Shown here: positions 8,919-17,548 of the stretch, piece by piece
Position numbering within the stretch: position 1 is the stretch's first letter
Layout of the letters: every line of letters begins with the position of its first letter
Assembly: GCF_002343915.1 (NCBI RefSeq)
Contig: NZ_NETK01000001.1
Location: 4,474,001 to 4,538,000, forward strand
Origin: Nannocystis exedens
GTDB lineage: Bacteria > Myxococcota_A > Polyangia > Nannocystales > Nannocystaceae
Direction: 5' to 3'
DNA length: 64,000 nucleotides
Made by a program: the position numbers and the translations under genes
The notes under the pieces: generated by a model
What the model saw: only the letters and a program-made list of their open reading frames with translations
The model's database searches: none
Told to the model about the DNA's origin: nothing

Positions 8919-10628
8919 TCACTCGCCGACGATCTCCCGCGCCGCGGCCGCGGCCGCCCGGGCGGTCGCGGCCCGCCCGGCGTTGAGCTGCTGGACCATC
9001 GCCTCGACCTCGCGCTCGAACCGCTCCTTGGCCTCGCGCTCCTCGGCCTCGCGGTGGAAGCGGACGTAGTCGGCGATCTCCCGCCGCACCCCCGCGATGT
9101 CGACGCGGCGCGACAGCTGGTGGATGAGCTGCTTCCTGCGGTCGTAGTCGGCGCGGAAGTACTCGTCGGGGTACTCGAAGTCCTGGACGTAGGCGCGGAT
9201 GTTGTTGGCGACGCTCTCGACCGAGCGGCCGCTGAGGTCGGCCTTGACCAGGTCGGCGCCGACCTCGGCCCAGCCTGCATCCTCGCCGTGGGCGACGAAC
9301 GGGCGCAGGTCGCCGAGCAGCACGTCGCGCAGCAGGTGGACGTAGTCGCCTTCGGTGGTCGGCCCGCGCACGGTGAACGGGTTCTGGGCGATCCGCGAGC
9401 GCGTCGCCTCGTCCATCTGCATGTAGTTGGCGTCGCAGATCATGAACCACTTGCCGTCCTTCGGGATCAGCGTGCCGTCGAAGATCCCGAACACCGCGCC
9501 GAGGTTGTTCTTCTCCTCCGAGCGCAGGTCGCCCGACCCGCGCGAGGCGAACGCGGTGTCGATGTCGGGCCAGTAGACCCCGCACACGCCCTCGAACCCG
9601 TAGACCTCCTCCTTGAAGATCTTCACCAGCGTCGCCGCGCTGGCGTTCTGGTACGACGAGGCCCAGTCGGTGCGGCGGATGACCTTGAAGCGGGCCGGGA
9701 CGTCGCGCTGCTCGCAGAAGTCGAGGAAGTAGTTGCCGATCGCGTGGGCGGTGATCGTCTTGCCGCAGCCGGGCCGGCCGAGGCCGAACAGCACCGGGTT
9801 GAGCTGCTTGGGCCCGCGCCTGGCCTTGAGGTCATACGCGGCGACGTCGCGCGCCAGCTTGAGCCCGGCCTGCAGGTACTCCTGGTTGCCGACGATGTCC
9901 TGCAGCTTGACCGGCTTGAGGTCGCTGGCCGGGCCCTCGGCGCCGCGGGCCTGAAAGCCCTCGTAGCGCAGCTCGCCGACCACCACCTTGCGCTGGGCCA
10001 GGGCCACGCCGAACGGCCGCAGGCGCCCGGCGTGGGTCAGCCGCCGCAGCGCCCCCGCGAGCTGCAGCACGAACGCGTGCAGCGTCGTCACCGCCCACAC
10101 CTCGCGCTCGTCGAGCCGCGGCGACGTCGCCCCCGGCTGCCGCTGGGCCTGGACCTCGAGGTACTTGCCGGCCATCGCCAGCGCGCTCTTGACCGCCTCC
10201 CTGGCTGGCCGAACGAGCAGGTCCTCGAGGCCATCCGACTCGAGCTCGCCGTGGACCTCCGGGGTCGGCGCGACCAGGGCCAGCCGCGGCGCCGTCGCGT
10301 CGCCCAGGACCGTCAGCGTGAACGCGCCGACGAACATCCGCTGGTCGCGGGTCGGCTCCGGCAGCGCCAGCGACCCGGCGCGGGCGATGTCCTCGAGCAG
10401 CGCCGCGTGCAGCGCCTCGCCGGCCTGCAGCGCCAGGTCGGCCGCCTCGATCGCCGCGTCGAGCGCCCGCAGGCTCAGCACCGTGTGCCCGAACGGCGCG
10501 CGCACCAGCTTGTGCAAGGCGGTCGCCAGACCTGACTCTTTGACCAGGTCGCGCGCGGCGGCGCGATCGAAGCCGCCGGCCGGCGGCGTGACGAGCAGCG
10601 GGGGGAAGGTCGAGGCGCTCGCGGTCAT
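8919..10628 (-). CDS. AAA+ ATPase with long N-terminal domain
   Basis: A 569-residue protein. The first 270 or so residues form an all-alpha/mixed region of unknown role. The AAA module then shows Walker A GRPGCGKT, a Walker-B-like VYWPDIDTA (DID rather than DE), a sensor-1-like FMICDANYMQMDE and a candidate arginine finger ATRSRI. The C-terminal lid is followed by a charged, Ala-rich coiled-coil-like tail (EREAKERFEREVEAMV). The ATG at 10628 fits the onset of coding bias, although the frame is open to 10871. It is followed by the 5' nuclease gene, so a DNA-remodelling or processing role is plausible but unproven. Confidence 0.8.
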   Translation of the reverse strand: MTASASTFPPLLVTPPAGGFDRAAARDLVKESGLATALHKLVRAPFGHTVLSLRALDAAIEAADLALQAGEALHAALLEDIARAGSLALPEPTRDQRMFVGAFTLTVLGDATAPRLALVAPTPEVHGELESDGLEDLLVRPAREAVKSALAMAGKYLEVQAQRQPGATSPRLDEREVWAVTTLHAFVLQLAGALRRLTHAGRLRPFGVALAQRKVVVGELRYEGFQARGAEGPASDLKPVKLQDIVGNQEYLQAGLKLARDVAAYDLKARRGPKQLNPVLFGLGRPGCGKTITAHAIGNYFLDFCEQRDVPARFKVIRRTDWASSYQNASAATLVKIFKEEVYGFEGVCGVYWPDIDTAFASRGSGDLRSEEKNNLGAVFGIFDGTLIPKDGKWFMICDANYMQMDEATRSRIAQNPFTVRGPTTEGDYVHLLRDVLLGDLRPFVAHGEDAGWAEVGADLVKADLSGRSVESVANNIRAYVQDFEYPDEYFRADYDRRKQLIHQLSRRVDIAGVRREIADYVRFHREAEEREAKERFEREVEAMVQQLNAGRAATARAAAAAAREIVGE

Positions 10629-10800
10629 GCGCGCCGAGCCTACCAGGCCCGCGCGGCCGGGGTGCGCGCGCGACTGCGCCTGCCGGCCGGCGCTGCCGCC
10701 GGGCGATCGAGGTCGGCGCCCACGCGCTTCCGCGCACCCGCCCGCCGGACGGCAGCTTGAACCCGGTCGCCGCTGTTGCGGGGCGTCGCGGCCTACGCTC

Positions 10801-11060
10801 ACGCACTCCCCCGCGCACCGTGGCGCAGCCCGCTCGGCGCTGGTGGCAGGCTGCGCGCCGACCGACGGCACGGCCTCGGCGACGACGTCCGGCCCCTCCC
10901 CGCCCGCCGGCGGGGACTGTCATGATCGCGTCGACATCGTCCTGACCCCGGAAGAGTACGAGCCCTGCTCGATGGGCATCGACCCGAACGAGGTCAGCCC
11001 GACCACCGGCGCCACCGACTCCGGCACCGCGAGCACGAGCGACCCCACCGATTCCCCTGA
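10801..11060 (+). pseudogene. Remnant of a small lipoprotein
   Basis: One frame reads SALVAGCAPTDGTAS followed by a Cys-containing segment (VDIVLTPEEYEPCSMGIDP) and a Thr/Ser/Asp linker (TTGATDSGTASTSDPTD), the exact style of the lipoproteins elsewhere in the window. No start codon lies upstream in that frame, and after about residue 90 the frame runs into non-coding repeat. A one-base frameshift from the ATG at 10757, or loss of the N-terminus, would explain it. Confidence is limited. Confidence 0.35.
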
Positions 11061-11203
11061 TGCGAGCCCTCGTGCCTCGACGCCCCGTTGTCGTCGCAGG
11101 CGGCGTGAACCGCCGCCAGACCAGCGTGCTCTCGCCCGTCTGGCGACCCGTCACCGCCGACCCGAGCGCGACCGGGCAGGCCTTCACCCGCCCGCTGCGC
11201 CTT

Positions 11204-11308
11204 CATGTCCCCGAGGACATGTCCTCTGCTGCGCCGCCGTCGCGGTCGCGGTCGCCCGCCCACCCCGACCGCACGCGAGCGCAAGGACATGTCCCCGAGG
11301 ACATGTCC
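11204..11308. repeat. Two N4-loop palindromes
   Basis: CATGTCC-ccga-GGACATG at 11204-11221 and GGACATGTCC-ccga-GGACATGTCC at 11285-11308. The second has a 10-bp arm, itself palindromic, and both share the CCGA loop. Confidence 0.8.
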
Positions 11309-11322
11309 TCCGATCCGCCGCA

Positions 11323-11566
11323 CGACGGCCGCGAGCCGTCGAGGTCGCTCGCGCGGACGCGGCGTGAGGCGACCTGCCCCTGCGAGATCGCCTCGCCGCC
11401 TCGCTCGTGTGCTTCACCGCATCACCGCCGCGACGGCCTCATTTCGACGGCCGCGAGCCGTCGAGGTCGCTCGCGCGGACGCGGCGTGAGGCGACCTGCC
11501 CCTGCGAGATCGCCTCGCCGCCTCGCTCGTGTGCTTCACCGCATCACCGCCGCGACGGCCTCATTT
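11323..11566. repeat. Perfect 122-bp tandem duplication
   Basis: 11323-11444 and 11445-11566 are identical by eye over 122 bp. Each unit begins with the inverted repeat CGACGGC-cgcga-GCCGTCG and contains a second one, GAGGCGA...TCGCCTC. The copies lie between the lipoprotein remnant and the 3' end of the DUF4442 gene. No convincing coding frame crosses them. Confidence 0.9.
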
Positions 11567-11655
11567 CTTAAAAATTCGTGCGTCGGCTCCGTGAGCTCGA
11601 GCCGCACCTTCACGAGGGCACGGCTCTGGGATCTCGTGCCGCGGTTCGCCGCGCC

Positions 11656-12186
11656 TCAGGACGCGGCTGCGGCGCCGGTCTCGGCATTGGCGACACCGGC
11701 TTCGGGGACGTCGATGCGCCAGCGGGCCCGCACGCGGGCCACGACCTCGCCGATGCTGTTGCGGAGCTCGCCGGTGACCTCGAATTCGTGCGTCCCGGGG
11801 CCTTCCGGGATCTGGACCTGCGCGTCGCCGGTGATCGTGCCGCGGGCCTTCTTCACGTACTCCATCGCCAGCTCGCGGACGATCCCCCGCGCGCCGGGCG
11901 GGAGCAGGCTCATGACGGCCAGCCCGGTCACGGCCTCGCCGAGGTTCATCAGGGCGACCGCGTGGACGCAGCGAAGGTGGTTGCGCACGCCCCAGCGGTC
12001 GCGCATCTGCACCTTGGCGCGGCCGGCCTCGAGCTCCAGCACCAGCGGCGAGATGCTGCCGGTGTACGGGACCGCCAGCGAGATGGCGCGCGCGAACAGC
12101 TGCTTGCCGAATGTCTTTGCGGACAGGCTCTTCCACATGTCGAGGACGCGGGTCGGGTCGCGCAGCGTTTCGATGCCGAGCTTCAT
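11656..12186 (-). CDS. DUF4442 hotdog-fold protein (thioesterase-like)
   Basis: A 176-residue protein with the layout of the DUF4442/PaaI-like hotdog family: an N-terminal amphipathic helix (TRVLDMWKSLSAKTFGKQLF), a strand region with VQMRDRWGVRNHLRCVHAVALMN where the conserved N(H)...H residues sit on the central helix, then a strand-rich C-terminus. Family members are putative acyl-CoA thioesterases. The substrate is unknown. It is divergent from the STAS-like gene at 12358. Confidence 0.8.
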   Translation of the reverse strand: MKLGIETLRDPTRVLDMWKSLSAKTFGKQLFARAISLAVPYTGSISPLVLELEAGRAKVQMRDRWGVRNHLRCVHAVALMNLGEAVTGLAVMSLLPPGARGIVRELAMEYVKKARGTITGDAQVQIPEGPGTHEFEVTGELRNSIGEVVARVRARWRIDVPEAGVANAETGAAAAS

Positions 12187-12357
12187 GGGCGCGCAGTGTG
12201 TTGCCGAAGCCCCGGGCGAGTCAACGCGCGCGCCCTCGCGCTCTCGCCGCCATCGCGCATGCGAGTCCGGTCACCGAGCGGAGAGGCAGGCGCACGCGCT
12301 CCGCGGTTGCCGGTCACCACGGCATTGTGGATTATGCCCCCCAACCGAGACAGAACG

Positions 12358-12789
12358 ATGAACATGGCCGCCATTCTTCGGTCTATCACGACCAGCACTT
12401 CGCGCTACGAGGAGCGCGCCGACGGCGTGATCGTCCAGCGGCTGCTGACCACCCGCACCCAGACCATCACCGACGCGCGGGAGAACACCTCCGCGTTCGT
12501 GAGGATCGCCGGCGGTCACCCGCGTCGCGTCCTGATCGACATCCGCATCATCCGCGCCCTCCAGGCCGGCGTCCGCGAGCACTACGCCGACCCCGAGCTC
12601 GCCAAGTGGTGCTCCGCCGTCGCCCTCCTGGTCGCCACGCCGGGCGGCCACCAGTTCGGCCGCTACTACATGTCGATGAACCCCGGCCCGCTGCCGGTGC
12701 TGATGTTCACCGACGAGGCCCAGGCGATCGAATGGCTGCACCGCGAGACCAGCGACCAGCCGACCTTCGCCGGCAGCGCCGCGCTCTGA
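12358..12789 (+). CDS. STAS/SpoIIAA-like single-domain protein (DUF7793-like)
   Basis: A 143-residue cytosolic protein. The order (short strand RYEERADGVIVQRLL, helix with TITDARENTSAFVRIA, strand RRVLIDIRIIRALQAGVREHYA, helix, strand CSAVALLV, then FTDEAQAIEWLH) matches the small STAS-like/SpoIIAA-like fold found alone in many myxobacteria and actinobacteria. No kinase or phosphatase partner is adjacent. A role as a regulatory switch is inference from the fold. Confidence 0.65.
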   Translation: MNMAAILRSITTSTSRYEERADGVIVQRLLTTRTQTITDARENTSAFVRIAGGHPRRVLIDIRIIRALQAGVREHYADPELAKWCSAVALLVATPGGHQFGRYYMSMNPGPLPVLMFTDEAQAIEWLHRETSDQPTFAGSAAL

Positions 12790-12835
12790 TCGCGCACCGC
12801 GAGCGACGCGAGCGCCTGCCGCTCGGTCGCTCGCG

Positions 12836-12888
12836 ACATGTCCCGAGCGCGTGCCGACCGGGTGCTCGGGACATGTCTCGAAAGACAT
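12836..12888. repeat. Long-arm palindrome followed by an N4-loop palindrome
   Basis: ACATGTCCCGAGC (12836-12848) pairs perfectly with GCTCGGGACATGT (12864-12876) across a 15-bp spacer. It overlaps TGTCT-cgaa-AGACA (12874-12887). The 15-mer TGTCTCGAAAGACAT at 12874-12888 recurs exactly at 45098-45112. The first structure begins 47 bp after the STAS-like stop and could act as a terminator-like hairpin. Confidence 0.75.
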
Positions 12889-13273
12889 CCACCTCGCACC
12901 GCTCGCCTCGCATCCATCAGTCCCCGCGTCGTGCGAGCCGCGTCGACGGCGACCAGCCGCGCCGCCGCCGCACGGGTGCGCGCCGGCGAAGCGAAAACAG
13001 CGAAATGCGTCATAGGACTCCGTCGACTTGAATGCATTGGCGTGCTCGGAAATTCCGGTAAAAGCTGTCGCCCACGCGTAGCAGCGGCCAAATACGCGTT
13101 CTAGGCACCTTTTAAACTTTCTGCGGGCCGCGGTGATCGAGCGGGCGAGTGGCGTTACTCGGACCGCGGGTGGTGCCGCTTGTGATGCGGCGAGCTCGAT
13201 CGGGGCGCCACGGAAGGCGCGACGCCCCCCGACGCGGGGCCACCCGTCCTTTCCCCCACGAACGCATTCGACC

Positions 13274-15115
13274 ATGTCCCAGCGTACGTACTCCACCATC
13301 CCGTTCGCCGCCGCCGCGCTCACCCTGCTCCTCGCAGGCGCCTGTAAGACCATCGTCCTGCCCGGCAACGAGGGCGGCGACGAGACCGAGGGCACCGAGG
13401 GCACCGACTCTGCCACCGGCCCGGGCAGCGGGACCACCGAAGGCGGCACCGACGGCCAGGCCGGCGACGCCAACTGCGGCGAGCTGTCGGCCAAGACGAT
13501 CGAGATCCTCGACGTCAACTGCGACAAGTGTCACGGCCCCGACAGCGCCGCGCTCGGCAGCATCAACTACATCACCAACCTCGACGCGCTGATCTCGAAC
13601 GGCAAGGTCGTCCCCGGCGAGCCCACCAACTCTGCGCTCTACCGCCGCATGAGCGCGACGATGGCCCCGATGCCGCCGGAGAGCGAGACGCAGCGGCCGA
13701 GCGCGGACGACCTCCGCGTCGTCGAGCAGTGGATCGGCGAGTGCGCCGGCGTCAGCGGCTGCAGCGACAACCCGTGGATCACCCGCACCCAGGTGATCGA
13801 CATGATCCGCGCCGACCTCCTCAACACCCAGGAGATCTCGGCCGACGCGCGGCCCTTCATCCGCTACTTCAGCCTGGTCCACCTCTACAACTTCGGCTGG
13901 TGCTCCGACCAGATCGACATCTACCGCCACGCGCTGTCGAAGCTGGTCAACAGCCTGTCGAACGAGATCAAGGTCGTCCCGCCGACGCCGATCGACCCGG
14001 ACAAACTGATCTTCCGCATCGACATCCGCGACTACGACTGGGACGCCCCGGGCTCGGTGCTCGACCCCGCGAGCGGCAGCGTCACCGAGACCTTCAAGGA
14101 CACCTGGGAGCTCATCGCCGCCAAGGACCCGTACGCGATCGAGTTCATCGGCGACAGCGCCGAGGACGTGAAGCTGGCCACCGGCACCAAGTTCTTCCTG
14201 CTGCAGGCCGACGCGTTCGTCGAGGTCGCGGCCCAGCCGCCGCTCTACCACGATGTCCTGCGGATCCCGCTGACCCGCCAGGAGCTCGAGGCGAGCTTCG
14301 GCATCGACGTCGAGGCCAACATCCAGGAGGAGATCGACACCAACCCGAACCGGGTCGCGCGCTCGGCCTTCCACGACTCGGGCGTGTCCGAGAACCACCG
14401 CGTGATCGAGCGCCACGACTTCCCCAACGCCAGCAACCGCTCGTACTGGATCAGCTACGACTTCGGCAGCAACGCCGGCGACGCCAACGTCTTCGTCGAC
14501 CCGTTCAACTTCGTCGAGGACGGCAGCGAGATCATCTACAACCTGCCGAACGGCCTCCAGGGCTACATGATCGTCGACGAGGCCGGCCGCCGCATCGACG
14601 ACGCGCCGATCCAGATCGTCCAGGACAAGAACGCCCCCGACGGCGTGGTCCGCAACGGCAAGTCGTGCATGGGCTGCCACAACGTCGGCATGATCAACAA
14701 GGACGACGACCTGCGCTGGGAGGTCGACCAGAACCTCGGCGAGGGCGACTTCGACGACAACGAGCTCGACGCCATCCGCGCCCTCTACCCCTCGCGCGAC
14801 GACTTCAACCTCCTGTTCCAGCTCGACGCCGACCGCTTCAACCTCGCCGTCAAGGCCGCCGGCGTGCCCCTCGGCGGCGCCAGGGAGCCGATCGTCACCG
14901 TGTTCAACGCGTTCGACGAGGACGTGGAGATCCGCCGCGCCGCGGCCGAGCTGTGGACCACCGAGACGACCCTCCGCGAGAAGCTCGGCCAGCTCAGCCC
15001 CGACCTCGACAACCTCGGCAAGAACCAGACCGGCGTCCGCCGCGACGTGTTCTCCGCCGCCTACGCCGACGCGATCTGCCAGCTCAAGGTCGGCCGCACC
15101 AAGGCCTGCCCGTAA
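13274..15115 (+). CDS. Secreted lipoprotein with two heme-c (CxxCH) motifs
   Basis: A 613-residue protein with an N-terminal signal and lipobox LLLAGAC (lipidated Cys24), then an acidic Thr/Gly linker. A first heme motif, CDKCH, lies at about 83-87 in a cytochrome-c-like segment (SAKTIEILDVNCDKCHG...MPPES), and a second, CMGCH, at about 465-469. The second heme segment resembles the C-terminal domain of bacterial di-heme 'planctomycete-type' cytochrome proteins. It likely faces the periplasm or outer surface and takes part in electron transfer, but the partner is unknown. The ATG at 13274 is preceded by an unusually A/T-rich stretch (about 13000-13115) likely to carry the promoter. Two strong hairpins follow the stop. 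Confidence 0.8.
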   Translation: MSQRTYSTIPFAAAALTLLLAGACKTIVLPGNEGGDETEGTEGTDSATGPGSGTTEGGTDGQAGDANCGELSAKTIEILDVNCDKCHGPDSAALGSINYITNLDALISNGKVVPGEPTNSALYRRMSATMAPMPPESETQRPSADDLRVVEQWIGECAGVSGCSDNPWITRTQVIDMIRADLLNTQEISADARPFIRYFSLVHLYNFGWCSDQIDIYRHALSKLVNSLSNEIKVVPPTPIDPDKLIFRIDIRDYDWDAPGSVLDPASGSVTETFKDTWELIAAKDPYAIEFIGDSAEDVKLATGTKFFLLQADAFVEVAAQPPLYHDVLRIPLTRQELEASFGIDVEANIQEEIDTNPNRVARSAFHDSGVSENHRVIERHDFPNASNRSYWISYDFGSNAGDANVFVDPFNFVEDGSEIIYNLPNGLQGYMIVDEAGRRIDDAPIQIVQDKNAPDGVVRNGKSCMGCHNVGMINKDDDLRWEVDQNLGEGDFDDNELDAIRALYPSRDDFNLLFQLDADRFNLAVKAAGVPLGGAREPIVTVFNAFDEDVEIRRAAAELWTTETTLREKLGQLSPDLDNLGKNQTGVRRDVFSAAYADAICQLKVGRTKACP

Positions 15116-15134
15116 CGACCGAGCCCAAGCGAAC

Positions 15135-15181
15135 GAGCCGACCTCCCGCACCCCCGGGCGCGAGGTCGGCTCCTCGCTTTT
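15135..15181 (+). terminator. Intrinsic terminator (11-bp stem)
   Basis: GAGCCGACCTC (15135-15145) pairs with GAGGTCGGCTC (15162-15172), followed by CTCGCTTTT. It lies 20 bp after the cytochrome lipoprotein stop. Confidence 0.8.
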
Positions 15182-15188
15182 AAGTCCC

Positions 15189-15233
15189 AAGAGCCGACCT
15201 CTCGCGCCCACGAGAGGTCGGCTCTTCTCTTTC
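15189..15233 (+). terminator. Second terminator, 16-bp perfect stem
   Basis: AAGAGCCGACCTCTCG (15189-15204) and its exact complement (15211-15226) flank a six-base loop and are followed by a T/C-rich run (CTCTTTCTC). The stem core GAGCCGACCTC repeats that of the first terminator, so the pair looks like a duplicated element. The flanking A residues also make it plausible on the minus strand. Confidence 0.8.
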
Positions 15234-15395
15234 TCGAACGGCGCGAGCTCGAGCCGCGTCGCGGCGCTCACCGATGCGGTCGTCGACCCCCGGCAGCCAG
15301 CTCCCTGCCTGCCAGCATCGCGTGAGACACGACCGAGCTCAGGGCTCGCCCCTCGCGCACGAAGCAGATCGTGGACTGCTCGCCCACGACCTGCG

Positions 15396-15440
15396 CGGAT
15401 TTTACTTCTTGAAGATATATCTGACAGATAGTATGAGGGC
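15396..15440 (+). promoter_or_regulatory. A/T-rich probable promoter region of the IgGFc-binding lipoprotein
   Basis: This is the most A/T-rich stretch of the 15.2-15.5 kb gap (ATTTTACTTCTTGAAGATAT...). It carries TAGTAT and a nearby direct repeat of CTGACA/CTGACAT. Exact -35/-10 boxes cannot be set because the spacing to TTGAAG is short. Confidence 0.35.
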
Positions 15441-15553
15441 GATGTCTGCCTGACATCCGTGGAGACGTGGAGAGACCGATGTCCATGCGCCCTTTCACCT
15501 CGTGGAACCTCCTAACCGCGACACGCCGGCCGGAGCCCTTTGCCGTGGCGGGA

Positions 15554-17437
15554 ATGCGAAGACTGCACAGCTTGGAACACAGCGCCCTCATCCTCCTCGC
15601 GTGCGTCCCGCTCGGTTGCGGCGACTCGAGCGGGGGCGAGACCGCCGCCTGGACCGCGCCGACGAGCGGCGTCTCGTCCACGGACGACCCGACGGTCACC
15701 GCGGGCAGCAACACCGAGGGCACCGCGTCGACGTCGCAGGGCAGCATGAGCGAGCCGACGCTCGGCACCACCGCCGCGACGACGCCGACCACCGGGATGG
15801 TCGACGAGACGTTCGGCACCACCGACTGGGGATGCTGGCCATCGGTGTGCTCGGACGACTTTTCCGAGGTGCTGTGCGACGGCGAGGTCGTCGAGAGCTG
15901 CGGCGAAGGGACCTACTGCGTCGACGAAGTCTGCACCCCGCTGAGCGCGTGCGAGGCCGCCGAGCTGCTCAAGGGCAGCGAGGGCTGCAACTTCTGGTCG
16001 GTCAAGACCGAGCTGCTCAAAGACGCGACCGGCACCTGCTTCGCGGTCTTCATCGCCAACACCGGCGACCAGCCGGTGCATATCGAGGTCGAGTACGACG
16101 GCCAGGCGCTGCCGGTCGCCGACTTCACGCGGATCCCCCAGGGCCAGGGCAGCGGCCTGAGCTACGCCCCCTACGACGCCGGCGCAGGGCTCCCGGTCGG
16201 CGAGGTGGCGATCGTGTTCCTGTCCCGCGGGCCAGGCGACTTCCCGGACTGCCCGGCGCCGGCGGGGATCCAGCAGGAGGTCCAGGTCGTCGGCACCGGG
16301 CTCGGCAAGGCCTTCCGGATCTCCACCGACCAGCCGGTCGCGGCCTACCAGATGCTGCCCTACGGCGGCGGCTCGGTCGCGGCGACCTCGGCGACCCTGC
16401 TGCTGCCGACCAGCGTCTGGGACGTCAACTACATGGCGGTCAACGCCTACAAGAAGAGCGAACTGGTCCCCGACGCCAACCCGCTCTTCGTCGTCGTCGC
16501 CGACGAGGACGGCACCGAGATCACGCTCGACCCGAAGGTCGAGGTCGTCGGCGGAAACGGCGTGCAGGGCGGCCCGGCCGGCGTGCCGCTGAAGTACGTG
16601 CTGAACCGCGGGCAGACGATCCAGTTCAACCAGACGACCGAGCTCACCGGCTCGCCGCTGGTCGCCAACAAGCGCGTCGGGGTGTTCGGCGGCGCGAGCT
16701 GCCTCAACATCCCCGAGGACACGACCGCGTGCGACGGGGCGCACCAGCAGATCCCGCCGGTCAAGGCGCTCGGCAGCGCGTACGCGGGGGTGCGCTACCG
16801 CAACCGCACGGTCGACGAGGAGTCGCCGCCCTGGCGCCTGGTCGGCACGGTCGCGAACACGCAGCTCACGTGGACGCCCGCCAAGCCGGACGGGGCGCCC
16901 GACACCCTCGCGCGCGGCGAGGTCGCCGAGTTCAACTCGCCCGGGCCCTTCCTCGTGCAGAGCCAGGACGCCGACCACCCCTTCTACCTCGCGGCGTACA
17001 TGACCGGCGGCGGGTATTACAACGGCGTCGGCGACCCCGAGTGGGTCAACGTCGTCCCCTCGGAGCAGTTCCTCGAAAAGTACGTGTTCTTCACCGACCC
17101 GACCTACTCCGAGACCCACCTCGTCATCACCCGCAGCAAAGTCGACGGCGCGTTCGCGGACGTGAACCTCCAGTGCGCCGGCGCCCTCGGCGGCTGGCAG
17201 CCGCTCGGCGCCGACTACGAGTACACCCGCATCGACCTCGTCACCGGCAACTTCCAGGACGTCGGCAACTGCTCGAACGGCCGCCACGAGATCTCGAGCG
17301 AGAACCCCTTCGGCGTCACCGTGTGGGGCTGGGGCTCGTTCCAGAGCCAGGGCTTCAATACCGCGTACGTCTCCTACGCCTACCCCGCCGGCGCCAGGAT
17401 CAAGGCGATCAACGAAGTCGAGGTCATCCCGGAGTGA
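15554..17437 (+). CDS. IgGFc-binding-domain lipoprotein (copy 1)
   Basis: A 627-residue predicted outer-surface lipoprotein. It has a signal peptide ending VPLGC, a Thr/Ser/Glu linker of about 70 residues, a Cys-rich segment (CWPSVCSDDF...CGEGTYCVDEVC) and then the IgGFc-binding-like beta domain. The domain is recognisable from AYQMLPYGG, LLPTSVWDVNYMAVNAY, 'VVVADEDGTEITL', KRVGVFGGASCLNIP and the GVTVWGWGS ending. Family members are adhesin-like beta-propeller proteins named after a human mucin-associated protein; the bacterial function is unknown. The frame is open from 15467, but the signal peptide starts at the ATG at 15554. It resembles the protein at 18315 in architecture. Confidence 0.8.
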   Translation: MRRLHSLEHSALILLACVPLGCGDSSGGETAAWTAPTSGVSSTDDPTVTAGSNTEGTASTSQGSMSEPTLGTTAATTPTTGMVDETFGTTDWGCWPSVCSDDFSEVLCDGEVVESCGEGTYCVDEVCTPLSACEAAELLKGSEGCNFWSVKTELLKDATGTCFAVFIANTGDQPVHIEVEYDGQALPVADFTRIPQGQGSGLSYAPYDAGAGLPVGEVAIVFLSRGPGDFPDCPAPAGIQQEVQVVGTGLGKAFRISTDQPVAAYQMLPYGGGSVAATSATLLLPTSVWDVNYMAVNAYKKSELVPDANPLFVVVADEDGTEITLDPKVEVVGGNGVQGGPAGVPLKYVLNRGQTIQFNQTTELTGSPLVANKRVGVFGGASCLNIPEDTTACDGAHQQIPPVKALGSAYAGVRYRNRTVDEESPPWRLVGTVANTQLTWTPAKPDGAPDTLARGEVAEFNSPGPFLVQSQDADHPFYLAAYMTGGGYYNGVGDPEWVNVVPSEQFLEKYVFFTDPTYSETHLVITRSKVDGAFADVNLQCAGALGGWQPLGADYEYTRIDLVTGNFQDVGNCSNGRHEISSENPFGVTVWGWGSFQSQGFNTAYVSYAYPAGARIKAINEVEVIPE

Positions 17438-17438
17438 C

Positions 17439-17454
17439 CTGTCCCTCCGGACAG
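17439..17454. repeat. N4-loop palindrome CTGTCC-ctcc-GGACAG
   Basis: A perfect 6-bp stem with a four-base loop begins two bases after the stop of the IgGFc lipoprotein. Its arms differ from the ACATGTCC consensus by a paired A-to-C/T-to-G change, so the dyad is kept. Confidence 0.7.
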
Positions 17455-17548
17455 CGCGGTCCCGCCGCGCAGCCCCACGCGGCGGCCCATGCAAGCGGCG
17501 AGGCGACGAACGCCACGAGCACGTCGAAGACGACCTCGACGACGTGTC

